From Pogostemon cablin (lineage: Eukaryota > Streptophyta > Magnoliopsida > Lamiales > Lamiaceae), in assembly GCA_023678885.1 (NCBI GenBank), contig CM043013.1, forward strand, positions 21,112,791 through 21,176,790: a DNA stretch of 64,000 nucleotides, written 5' to 3'. Of this stretch, positions 45,590-55,663 are shown one piece after another (position 1 is the first letter of the stretch; each line of letters starts with the position of its first letter). Both the position numbers and the translations under genes were made by a program. The notes under the pieces were generated by a model, which was not told the origin of the DNA, did not search any database, and was given only the letters and a program-made list of their open reading frames with translations.

Positions 45590-47958
45590 TTACCGAGCAC
45601 GGAGGGTCTCGAAAGCTTCCTGGAGCTCGACTTTCTTATCTTGCTCGATCCTCAACTGACCCCGGATTGAAGCCTCAGCCGCGTCCGCTTCGGATGCTTT
45701 TCTCTCATAATCCTTCACCTTTTAAGCCAGCGAAGTAACCTCGTCTTGCAAACGGGAGTCAATCCTTTCCATCTCGGAAATGCGATGCAAGGCATTAACG
45801 ACATGGAGCACTTGCCAACCTATATAACTAGAAATGCTATGGAGAGAATCTTTGGCGGACATGTTTTCCATATGATCGAGGAGTTCGTGAGTACACCCTT
45901 TAAAAGGAAAAGTGGCAGCACGAGCCAAACACGTCGGAGCGTCAAAATTGAACAGGAGCTTCTGAGTTCGGAGGAAGGTCTTCCCAGCCTCGTCCAAGTG
46001 GCCATATTTCTGTAAAAGCTCCTGGTCGACTACCGGATCTATCGGGAAAAATGGAGTAGCATCATCTGACAGAGGCAGAATAGAAGAGGCACCTTCAAAA
46101 GAGGACTTCCCGAGTGACCAAAAATGTAAGGGAGTTTTCCCCCGGTAGTACCGCCACATCTCGGAAGGGAAACAGCGGGACGCCGGGTCATAGGAAGTAC
46201 CACCAGAGGTCCGATGAAGGTCGGACGGAGTAATAGCACTAGGTTGGCCGAAAGTGACAAAAGGAGACCGGACAAAGGCTTCAGGAGATGGGGAAGAGCT
46301 GATGTCACAGACTTCGACATTCTCCTGAAAAGCGGCACTAAGCGCAGCAGAGGAGCCAGTGGCAACAACGCCAACGTTTTCATCCCTGATCCTTTTTTAA
46401 GGACACATGATGAGAGCAGTACTATCATGAGTACCCTCCTCAAAAGTCTCGTCCACCAACTTGTACTTTCATTTTGGGGCAACAGACTTAGTGGTGGTAA
46501 TTTCGGAAGCCCCTTTCTTAGACTTCGGAGCTCGAGGGGTTTTTTGGAAATATTCTCCCGAGGGCCCATAGCTGACACTTGGATGAGATCGGCCTCCAAT
46601 CTTAAAGTGACAGGATCCGAAGGCTCTTCAATCCTGATGGATGTAAGAGGCTGCATGGCAAGAGGAGCTCTAGAAACCTTCAGAGAAGAAATCTTAGAAA
46701 CTTTCTTCTTCCCCTTACTAAGCGCAACTCGCTGGCGAGCAGAGGGGAGAGTAGTCATACGGGCAATATCAGGCAGAAGGCGCTTCCCTTCCTCTAACAG
46801 TAACATAAAAGGGGGAAAGGTTAGTGCAAGAGAGGGAACTATATAATGAGCCCCGCAGACGAGGAAGGAATCACAAATAAATCACCTGGCATAGCTATGG
46901 ATGTAGTAGTAAAGTCGGTTCAAAAAAGGTTCATCCCTCGGAGAACATGCTGGTAATGGCGTCTCTTGTCAGAGAGCTTGCGAATACGGAGGAAGGCTTT
47001 CTGAAACCCTACCGATAGCGTCTTGAGAGTACACGTATCGCCTACTGCACAAAGCAAAAGAAAGAAAAGTTAGAATATCACAAAAAACATAAAAGAGAGC
47101 CGACATAAATATACACGCACTGAGGACAGGCTTGAAGAAGAAACTCCTAGGAAGCACTGTGGGATTTCGAGGATCCCCGAGGTCATACACATAATCTCCT
47201 CTCCAGGGCCCACGAACCCAGAATCGAGATTTTTTCCACCCTTTAACGGAACTGGGCAAAGAAGCAACAAGATTGGAATGACGAGGTACCAGATAATAGT
47301 ATCCCTTTGTCCTATTGTTTGGGGTAAGCTGGTACAGGAAGTTGATCTCAGCAGTAGTCAAAAAGGAGTACTTTCTCTTCTAGAAGATGACCAAAATCCC
47401 CATCAGTGCCGCCCATCCGTTGGGAGCCAATTGAGCGGGGGCTATACCCCAAAACTCAAAAATATCTCGAAGGCAAGGATGGAGAGAAAACCTAAGGCTG
47501 AGCTCAAGTTGCAGCTCATATGCGGCGACGACGTTCGGCGAAGCATGACACATACGTCCATCGGGAGATGGAAGAAAGAAATCGATATTTTTCCCATACT
47601 GGAATTTGCCGAGAGCAATAACAGCACTCTTCCTTAACCAAGAATCATCAAGGATCAAAGGAACCTCAGCGGCAGAAAAGGGGTTATCCTTATCCCACTG
47701 CGATAGTTCTCCGAGATGGCCCAACAACCCGAGACCAGCGTCAGCAATTTCAGAGTTGTGCTCCAGTGTAAAAGTAGAAACGAAGTCGGTGACCCTTTGA
47801 TTAAAGGCAATCCAAAAAGGAGACGGAGGACCCAAACACTCCTTTGAAGACGACGAGGATGATGACAAGGATGACCCAGAACTACCAAACGAAGAATCAG
47901 TCGAACAAGAAGGGAATCTAGGGGATCTAAGAGGAGAAGAAGAGCCCTCGCAAGCTAT
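45590..47958 (-). pseudogene. Tat-2 antisense gene A (Transposase_28-like)
   Basis: The position equivalent to the Tat-1 start codon (47956-47958) reads ATA. The N-terminal domain is open over 47380-47868 and contains FQYGKNIDFFLPSPDG, YELQLELSLRF, GIAPAQLAPNGW and LMGILVIF. Two GT-AG introns follow at the Tat-1 positions (about 47047-47122 and 46796-46886). The middle part includes MWRYYRGKTPLHFW, and the coiled coil ends early at TAA 45590. Breaks include TAG near 47375, a TGA near 46930 and a TAA near 45721. The C-terminal ~250 residues present in Tat-1 are deleted. Confidence 0.75.
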
Positions 47959-48460
47959 ATCGCGCTGGTCGTAAGGGAAAATAAAATGCGGAAAGAGGGG
48001 AAGGAAAAAACCCTAAGCTACAACGACGACAAGTTCAGAGGCGCGAAAGAGAAGAGCGGGAGAAAGAAAGAAAAAGTGAAAGGAGAATACTACCTGGAGG
48101 AAGAAGATGAGTACACTAAATAAAAGGAATGCCAACCGCCTGCAGAATCGAAAGAAGAAAAAAGAGGAAGAAGGAAAAAGGAAAAAGGAAACTAGCAAAA
48201 AGATTCAAATTTCAAATTGACAGTTGCACCCAAATACCAGATATACCCCCCACCTGAGCAAAAATATCTCAAAAACCTCGCATAAAACCCGATAAGACAG
48301 GAACCTATCGGGATGAAGGCAGCGATTGGAAACAACGAGGAGCCGAGATAGAAAGAACCCTAATATCGCAGGCATCGAAGCATGAGGGATATAACCCATG
48401 AAATACAGTTCGACCCTGAACAATCTCAAGTCATGAAATTATTCAGGCTCAAGGAGCTAA
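47959..48460 (-). promoter_or_regulatory. leader of antisense unit and polypurine tract of Tat-2
   Basis: About 500 bp, matching 2904-3405 of Tat-1 in place and partly in sequence (the TTCAAATTTCAAATTGACAG region). On the plus strand GGCTCAAGGAGCTAA precedes the 3' LTR directly and corresponds to the CTCGAGGGGCTAA polypurine tract of Tat-1. On the minus strand it would contain the promoter and 5' UTR of gene A; no core element can be pinned down. Confidence 0.45.
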
Positions 48461-49360
48461 TGTTATGGGTATTATATCCCCCATACTTGTTAGGCCTAAA
48501 AGCCCAATAACCTCTATTATATTTGAAGAGAAAAGCCCAACCCCTCGGTGGCCCAAATGGTAGACAGAACTGAAAAGGGAATTGAGACAGCCCAAGGAGG
48601 TCGCGACATCCCGAAGGCCCAATCGAGAAAAGACCAAAGAGGAACCCGCCAAATAAGGACAAAGCCAGGAAGCACCCTCGGCAGGAGAACTTGACGATGT
48701 GCTTCCCCTGTCCGAGAGCTTGGATGAACACCACAACATCGAAAGCTGGCCTGTTCAAAGAACAAATAGGGGCAGCGAAAGCGGGATAGTGAAGAACAGA
48801 CACCATCATGAAAGCTGACAAGTACCGCAGGCTAGAGGACAACACTAACGAAAAGAAGAGGTGTCTTGGGCAGCAATCCTAACTAGAAGACAACGATTGA
48901 CTGACACATGCTACTCTAACAACCAATGGGAGGCCAGCAAAGGACGGAGGCACTCTGCAAAACCCTACAAAAGCAATAAACGGCACCCAGACTTCTCCTA
49001 AAGCTGGTCGGCGTACCAGACGGCTTCATTAAAGACGACTTGTTTCCATCTAAATGGCGCAAGGCGATTGGCTCCAATTTAGGGTTAGGAGACAACATAA
49101 ATAGCCTCTCTCACAGGAGAGAGACAAGTAACTGATACTTGGCTCTAGACATTGCACTTGTAGAGAGAGGATTTTATGAGTGTTGTTCTAGAGGAGAGTA
49201 ATAAAAATCGATTGAGTTCTTTGGTGGGAATTGGGTTTTCTATTAGTTTGATCCTGTTGTTTGTAGTTTTATTTTGTTTGATTGTGTTCGTTCTTGATTC
49301 CGTTACCAAATATCTTTATCTCATAAATATCAATTAACGGGTTAAGAACATCCATCAACA
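48461..49360 (+). repeat. Tat-2 3' LTR (900 bp, complete)
   Basis: Begins TGTTATGGGTATTATATCCC and ends AACATCCATCAACA. Its length agrees with the 897 bp Tat-1 LTR. The last part contains GAGAGGATTTTATGAGTGTTG and AGAGTAATAAAAATCG, also found (complemented) in 34440-34500. GGTAG follows directly at 49361-49365 and recurs at 38307-38311. Confidence 0.92.
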
Positions 49361-49573
49361 GGTAGTTCATCTCACATAAGGAGTTCCGTAAGACGGTCTC
49401 ACCCAAGTCTTTGCCTTCTTTAAATAAGAAGAGCTTGAATTTATTTATTTATTTTAATATTTCTTTTGTATGGCTTATTAACGATTAACTCCCAATAAAA
49501 TTAAGAGGCCTACTTGGGTGACTCGTGGTCACTCATGACCCTCTCACATGAGGGGGTGAGGTCCACATGTAAG
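49361..49573 (+). repeat. 213 bp direct duplication, right copy (flank of Tat-2)
   Basis: Starts GGTAGTTCATCTCACATAAG directly after the LTR end and finishes CACATGTAAG. It differs from 38307-38519 at about ten positions and by no indel. It contains the end of the TIR element described at 35527-38357 and the left arm of a hairpin. Confidence 0.92.
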
Positions 49574-49651
49574 GGGGTGAGGTCCACATATAAGGGGGTG
49601 GGCCCCACCCTCTCATGTGAGAGGGTCATGAGTGACCACGGATCACCCAAG
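49513..49651. repeat. 40 bp inverted repeat (foldback) with ~59 bp loop
   Basis: The left arm 49513-49552 (CTTGGGTGACTCGTGGTCAC...) and right arm 49612-49651 (...GTGACCACGGATCACCCAAG) pair with two mismatches. The loop holds two GGGGGTGAGGTCCACAT.TAA units. It could be a small foldback MITE. The left flank of Tat-2 has only the left arm. Confidence 0.85.
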
Positions 49652-50031
49652 AATTAACCTAAAATTAAACTTTAATTTCCATTTTGCAAGTACAAAATTA
49701 TGCTAAGGATTAATCCTATCATAATACAGTAAAAGAGCCTAAGCATTGTACATTTTAGGACTCTTTTGTCCCTTTTTTGTTTTATTATTTGCAATTTTAT
49801 ATTGTCTTTTGAATCCTCTCCAAATAGGGATGCCAATGGGACGGGTATTTTTGGGTACCCGATCTACTTGAACCCTAATGAGTAGGGTACGGGTAATTGT
49901 AAACGGATTTGGAACGGGTACGAGTAGTTGTGACAAATACCATTAGGGTTTGGGATGGGTACGGGTAATGCCTCAAATACCCGCGGGTACCTCGATTATA
50001 TATATATTTTTTTATAAAATTTAATATTATA

Positions 50032-50232
50032 CTCCCTCCGTCCGGTTCTAAGGTAACCATTTGCTTTTGCACGTGGATTAAGGAGTATTATTATTATATT
50101 TAAAGTGGGTAGATGTATTAGAGGAAAGAGGTGGCCATATTGTGTACTTTTTTATTGAATAGGGGAAATGGATACCTTTGAAGCGGACGCCAAAAATAGT
50201 ACAATGGATACCTTAGAAGCGGACGGAGGGAG
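50032..50232. mobile_element. Stowaway-like MITE
   Basis: CTCCCTCCGTCCGGTTCTAAG and CTTAGAAGCGGACGGAGGGAG form near-perfect inverted ends with TA on both sides (50030-50031, 50233-50234). 201 bp, no coding capacity. Confidence 0.92.
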
Positions 50233-50363
50233 TATATGATAAGATATTTTATATATTTAATTAATAGTTATAAGTTTTATTTAATCATATTAATTAAATA
50301 TTTATTTAAAATAATACAATTTATATTATATTTATTTCATACTATTTAATTAATAATATTGTA

Positions 50364-50625
50364 CTCCCTCCGTCCCTGAGAAGTTGGTATATTTTTTTGG
50401 CACGGAGATTAATGAGTATAATAATTTAATGTAAAGTGAAGTAAAGTGAAGTGAGAGAAATAATATTTAATGTGTAGTGGGTAGTTGTACTAGAGGTGAT
50501 ATGTGGGGCCATGAGAATAGATTAATTATTTTTGTGTGAGTCTCATGTATTAAAAAGGAAATGTGTCAACTTTAGTGGGACAAACCAAAAAGAAAAGTGT
50601 GTCAACTTCTAAGGGACGGAGGGAG
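50364..50625. mobile_element. Stowaway-like MITE
   Basis: CTCCCTCCGTCCCTGAGAAG and CTTCTAAGGGACGGAGGGAG inverted ends flanked by TA (50362-50363, 50626-50627). 262 bp; related to, but distinct from, the MITE at 50032. Confidence 0.92.
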
Positions 50626-50989
50626 TAATTTTTATTATTATACGTATTTAGACAATAAAAAAATATAAATATATATAAAATAAATGAATATTAAACGAAT
50701 ATGAGTACCTGCGGGTATTGATAAATAGTAATAGGACGGGTACGGATACCATTATAAATTTTTTAAACAGGACAAATACGAATACGAATAATTATTTTTT
50801 TAATCGATTACGGGTACAAGTACCCAAAATAAACGGGTACCCGGTTTCACTTTCGCAATTATTATACTAAGAATTAATTTGTAATAATCACTTATAATTC
50901 ACACCATCTCTTCACCTTCACACACCGACTCTTGAATTTATGCTCTTAACCATTTTTCTGTTATTACTCCATTTATTTGAAATTTTTTC

Positions 50990-52123
50990 GGGGCAAAAGG
51001 TCATATGGACCCTTGATTTTATCAATAGTATCAAATACACTCTCAACTATTTTTTTTAACATTCAAAACCCTTCAACTTTTTATAATGGATCAAATTTAT
51101 TCTTCAACTTTTAGTTACCAGAACAAATTGAATTTTCTTAATTAAAATAATTAACACCATTTGATAAGTGGGCCATGGTTATAAATAAAAAAATAAAAAA
51201 TAAATTATCACATGTATTTCCTGTCCAACACATCTCCAATTGAGTTTTCTCCTCCTCCCACATGTTTCAGATTTCTGAATTTAAACTTGGCGAACGCGTT
51301 TCCCGATCCTACACTCGCCCATGTTCGCCCTACGCAGTCAAGAACTTCACTTCCGAGAGCTTCCACATCGACGGCGGGTTTCTACTCGATCTGGGGCACG
51401 ACGACGGCACTGCCGAGGCTGTGTAGCCTGGAATTGGGATGGATGGTGGAGGTGTCGGGGCGATTCTACTGCATGAACTACAGCCCCTTCAGCGTGCTGT
51501 CGTACGAGCTGTCGAGGAACGAGTGGTGCAAGATCCAGGCGCCGATGCGGAGGTTCCTGCGGTCGCCGAGCTTGGTGAAGATGGGGGAGGCTCATCCTGG
51601 TGGCGGCGGTGGAGAAGAGCAAGCTCAACATTCCGAAGAGCTTGAGGGTGTGGGGCTACAGGAGTAGTTATGGGTGGAGATAGAGAGGATGTCGCAGCAG
51701 CTGTACAAGCAGTTCGTGGAGGTGGAAGGTGAGTGGGGTTCAAGTCGGTGGCGCACGGGGGTTCCGGCGGATAAGGCAGTGTTGTTCGAGTTCAGCAGGA
51801 AGAGGTGGGCATAGATTCCAGCGTGCCTTTACTAGAGGAGAGAGAAACCTCCATTGCATTGCAGATGTGTTGAGCAGGAATGTTGGGGATGATGACATGG
51901 TGGGGACCATGGAGGAGAGAGAATATGTTAATTTATTTTTTATTTATTACAATGGCCCACATGTGGAATGTCATTAATTATTTTAAGTGAGAAAATTCAA
52001 TTTGCTCAGATAACTAAAGTTGAAGAATAAATTTGATCCATTAAAAAAAGTTGAAGGTATGTATGTTAAAAAAAATAGTTGGAGGGTCTATTTGAAGTCA
52101 GGGGTCTACGTGACCTTTTGTCC
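50990..52123. mobile_element. Pack-MULE (Mutator-like element with captured F-box gene fragment)
   Basis: Long inverted repeats of about 190 bp (50990-51180 and 51935-52123) share blocks such as CAACTATTTTTTTTAACAT, ATGGATCAAATTTATTCTTC and AAATTGAATTTTCT. A perfect 9 bp duplication AATTTTTTC flanks the element (50981-50989 and 52124-52132). Long TIRs plus a 9 bp target duplication are the Mutator signature. Instead of a transposase the 750 bp interior is GC-rich and carries F-box gene sequence. Confidence 0.92.
51360..51860 (+). pseudogene. F-box protein gene fragment (At5g15710-like) in Pack-MULE
   Basis: Conserved blocks appear in order but in shifting frames: FYSIWGTTT, CSLELGWMVEVSGRFYCMNY, SPFSVLSYELSRNEWCKIQA, PMRRFLRSPSLV, then in another frame LILVAAVEKSKLNIPKSLRV, then VEIERMSQQLYKQFVEVE and finally a KAVLFEFSRKRWA-like block. 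This is the C-terminal kelch-like half of the F-box protein family represented by Arabidopsis At5g15710, recognised from memory of that family. The F-box itself is absent, two or more frameshifts and stops are present, and the family's last ~50 residues are missing. GC content is far above that of the flanking TIRs. Such proteins act as SCF ubiquitin-ligase adaptors; this fragment cannot. Confidence 0.8.
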
Positions 52124-52132
52124 AATTTTTTC

Positions 52133-53600
52133 ACCTTTCTAAAACTCTTGACCTCTTATCCATTAGTACATCTGCTGTCTAAATCCTTTTCATTCAAAGG
52201 TCCACCGTGCCTTCTCTGCCCTCCCTCCGCCATTGCTACAACTTCAATCATGCGAAAATTATTTCTCTTTACACGCGGTGACGCTGAACTCTACCTCTCT
52301 TTGATGGTACATTATTTCTCTTTTATACGGTTGAGCCCTAATTGCGTTGTTTTCTCTTATTATAATTTTGTTTGAAGTAATTGCTGCTTTATTAGAGGAA
52401 TTAAGGGATTCTTCTGAATACTGAATCTATTTACATGTGTTTTCCTATTCTCAGTTTTATTATCTCAGATGCTTCTCTGCTTTGAGCTGTATTTAACACA
52501 AATTGCAGAGTGCTCTATTCGGATGTTTTCGCATCTCTGAAAATACAGAAATACTGTTCGGGTCTTATGAATTACTGATTTCGTATTTGTTATTAAACTA
52601 GATTACTCTTTCTGGTTTATCTTTATTGCTGCTTTTGGTGTTGCTTTCTAGGCTTCTTGGTTTATCATCATCCTTACTTAACTGGTATTTTTGTAGTTTG
52701 TTGTGAAAAATGATATTTCTTCATCCGACTTCTGTATTAAGCACACTCAAAGGTCCATCAAAATGCAGTATCACACTTCATTCTGCAGTGCTTATATTCT
52801 TCAAGAATGTGGTATTTTCTTTATATAATTCCTTCGTGCATGATATGGGGAAGAAAATTTATTGGCTTTTCTGCTACCAAAGTGTTTCACGTGGAAGGAC
52901 CCTATAGATTCTATTTCATTTAAAAAAAGAAGACCTGCATTATTGATTATATTCTTATTACAAAGCTAGAGAATTTCTATATTATGAGATGCTTCGATGA
53001 TACTAGAACGTTTTTCTCTCTTTTAAAGCTCATGGTATATCTTACCTTTTTATACCAAGATCCATTTAGCTCTGTGACTCATATGGAATCTGCCAGAAGA
53101 ACTTATGATTATTGTCTTTCTCATTTGAACGTAATGGTAAGCTTAACTTTACATCAATTATTGGCTGATGGGCTCCTTGGTTGCTCCTGTTGTGAGATTG
53201 ACTATGTATTTTATTATTTTTAACTTTTCCTTTACATCACTACAAAGCGAGAGCATCACGGTAGATATAGGGCAAATATTGGAATCGGAATCAGTTGTGT
53301 TGAATGAATGCAGGTGCATAGGCTAATCATATGTTAGTCATTATTGGAAGTTATTGATAAAAAGTGATTAGTTTTGCCTTGCATCTTGAAATATTTTCAC
53401 CAGGCTCTTAGGTCAAGCGATGTAGCATTTGCTTAGTTCTGAATTTTGGAACGCTTGCTTTTGGAGCATGGATATTGGTGTTACAGTAGGATCTCTTCAA
53501 TGGGTTTCGCCTCCTCCGCCGTCCCACCACCAGCTACAACAAAGATCACAAGTCAGTTCTTTTTCTTCTTCCACGGTTTTTATCAACAGAATCTGTTGCA
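52133..53600 (+). other. unassigned sequence, possible relic exons and introns
   Basis: No recognisable gene. An open start at 52250 (MRKLFLFTRGDAELYLSLM, then GTACATT) looks like a short first exon with a splice donor. Scattered T-rich intron-like stretches follow, and a Ser/Ala/Pro-rich open frame begins at 53500 (MGFASSAVPPPATTKITS). I could not join these into a protein I know. Confidence 0.3.
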
Positions 53601-53619
53601 AGGATTATTCAATTTTATT

Positions 53620-53931
53620 ATGGGCTCTGATTACATAGAGATAAATGGCCTACATGATTGGTCATATAATCGTGCTTATATCGATTCTTTTTATACAATA
53701 TCCTTCATCGGAGGTATAAGGGAATTGGTCCAATTAATGCATTTTTTTGATAGACGATTAATTGATGGAATTACGAATGGAGTTGTTATCATGAGTTTCT
53801 TTCTAGGAGAAGGTATCAAATATGTAGGGGGCGGTCAGATTTCTTCTTATCTTTTCTTCTATTTTTCTTGTGTATCAATTTTTTTAATTATGTCAAGGTT
53901 TTCCGTTTTTTTGATCATATATCTTGTTTGA
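53620..53931 (+). pseudogene. ndhF: plastid ndhF 3' fragment (NUPT)
   Basis: The frame contains DWSYNRAYIDSFYTISF, FFDRRLIDGITNGVVIM and FFLGEGIKYVGGGQISSYLF, unmistakably the C-terminal end of NdhF, the plastid NAD(P)H dehydrogenase subunit 5. Only about 95 of some 740 residues are present. The homologous block is free of stops, and the frame is open upstream to 53446, reading through non-plastid-looking codons. The last codons (after FLIM) diverge before the stop at 53931. It is an insertion of plastid DNA into the nucleus and cannot supply NDH function. Upstream junction is approximate. Confidence 0.85.
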
Positions 53932-55663
53932 TTAATTCTATAGTTGTGTGTACTCACGAGTCAAGATGTAAGGATCAACGTAGTAGAAGATGGACATAAA
54001 AACCGAACTTTTGAGTTTGAAGAGAAGAAGACGTCGTCTTCTGATTACGATGACGATTCTTATCATTTGGAGTCAATCTTCATTGCAGGAGGAGGACAGA
54101 AGGCGTCAAAGGAAAGAGAGGAGAAGCTGGATAGGCGGAAATGGATTTTATTTTTCGCTTCATCTTTTCCTAAACTTCCTTTCCTTTATTTATTGCATCA
54201 TCTGTTTCAGAAAAAAGAAGAAAAAGCTGGGTAAGAAAGAAAGAGAAAGAAAAGGGGAAGAAATGTGTTGTCACTAATTCCTGGGGTAAGTTTGAAATTA
54301 TCAAAGAGATTGATATGTGGTAAGTTTCTTTGCTGATATTATCACCTTTTGGCTACATTCTTGAAGCAAATGGTTGTGGAATGCTTTTTCTCAATATGCT
54401 ATTTTCAACTCTTGTTTACACAAGGATGATCAAATTGTTGTTTTCTGCTTTTCTTTGATGCTTACTAATACTACATTAGACTTAGAAGTTAAAAGATATC
54501 GATATTGATAATTTGGTTAAATTTTTTTTTTTTTAAATTGACTTTGATATGATGATGAAGATAATTTGAAAATGGATTATCTGTATAGTTGGGTGATGCC
54601 TTTTGAAGATATTAGTGATTGATCATTTCTCCGAGATGATGCCAGTGTTACTGCAGATATATAAAAATATGCGGATTTTCATGATCCGAAAATTAGTTTG
54701 CTTTATAAGTTGAATCACAACTTTTGGTTGTACCTTACACGAATTGCTTGCTGATGTAGAAATTGACACTGATGGTAATTAACGGTGGGCGGAACTAATA
54801 GATATGTTTATATATCAGCGTTCATGAGCAGACTTCTTTATTCATTTGAAATTGAATTTTTTCTACTCATGTTTCTTGATAACCAGCGGTGACTGATTTT
54901 GTTGCATACTATATGGAGATTTGAACCTGGGAATTGTTGGCTTGGACTCTAAAGGAATATGGGAAGGTAAGTAATTGATTCCACTAATCAATCTTACTCA
55001 TGAGCTTATATAATCAGCATAAGCGAAATTTGTTCAGCCCCCTTTGAGAGGAAGTGGCCTAGAAATCATTTAACTTCCATTTTTGGATATTGTTTTTATT
55101 CCGTTGTGTTTATTTGTTGTTTGGATCAGCAAATAGATGTAGTTTCAATCCTAAGAGACAAGATTAACGATGTCAAGGTATGCCCTAGTAGAAGAAAATT
55201 ACTTTATTTATTTCTTTATAATTTGCATGCAGTGTTCAGCTCATACAAGAAATGACCGTCTAGAAATTTTAATATATCTGATGAAAGTTTGACTAGCAAT
55301 ACAGTGTGAGTGTGACCAAGTGGAAACCAGGTTGTTCTGAGCATGCTGTACAGTTTGTAATCAGTTTGGCTAGGCCCCTTATATAACATGTAGGCTACAA
55401 GGTTTGCCTAGCCAAACTTTAGGCCCCGATTTACACAAGTGTTTTGACAATAAATTTTATTAGTTCCCAAGAATTTAAATTTAAAGATGTATTGTTTTTT
55501 GTGTTCTTAAGTCAAATTCTCAGTGAAACACTTATAGTGATGTTGCTCGAGTTTGTAAAATCATTGTAATGTGATAGCAACATACAAGAAAACTTAGAAA
55601 AAAATGAAAGAAATCACAACAAAATCACTCTATATAGTATGACGTGTGTTGCGACGTTCAACG
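53932..55663 (+). other. unassigned region with exon-like islands
   Basis: No protein recognised. 53944-54234 is open and charged (KTSSSDYDDDSYHLESIF). At about 54930-54970, AATATGGGAAGGTAAG, and at about 55128-55176, CAGCAAATAGATGTAGTTTC to GTCAAGGTATG, splice-like borders surround a short open stretch QQIDVVSILRDKINDVK. These could be relic exons of one gene interrupted by plastid and LTR insertions. The remainder is AT-rich with no feature. Confidence 0.3.

Larger units (their letters stand above)
38515..49360 (+). mobile_element. Tat-2: 5'-truncated Tat-lineage Ty3/gypsy retrotransposon
   Basis: Read on the plus strand it begins abruptly inside the reverse transcriptase and continues through RNase H domains and integrase (to 41379), a non-coding region, antisense genes B and A (minus strand, 42636-47958) and a complete 3' LTR (48461-49360). 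The 5' LTR, PBS, gag, protease and RT N-terminus are absent. It is the same family organisation as Tat-1 but a clearly different copy. At the left breakpoint, ATAAG is shared between flank and pol. Its integrase is better preserved than that of Tat-1. Confidence 0.88.
49826..50850. mobile_element. hAT-like repeat rich in GGGTACGGGTA
   Basis: Starts near TAGGGATGCCAATGGGACGG, the terminus typical of a plant non-autonomous hAT class. GGGTACGGGTA and TACCCGCGGGTA words are concentrated at 49840-50000 and again, inverted, at 50700-50850. The centre is AT-rich and is interrupted by two Stowaway-like MITEs. The expected right terminus is not evident, so the right edge is approximate. Confidence 0.55.

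Noticed and set aside
51347..51743. Minus-strand open frames in the Pack-MULE interior
   Set aside because: High GC content keeps several frames open; the plus-strand blocks match the F-box protein family and explain the composition.
52250..55180. A complete intact spliced host gene
   Set aside because: Exon-like islands with splice-like borders exist but could not be assembled into a recognisable or continuous protein, and plastid DNA interrupts the interval.
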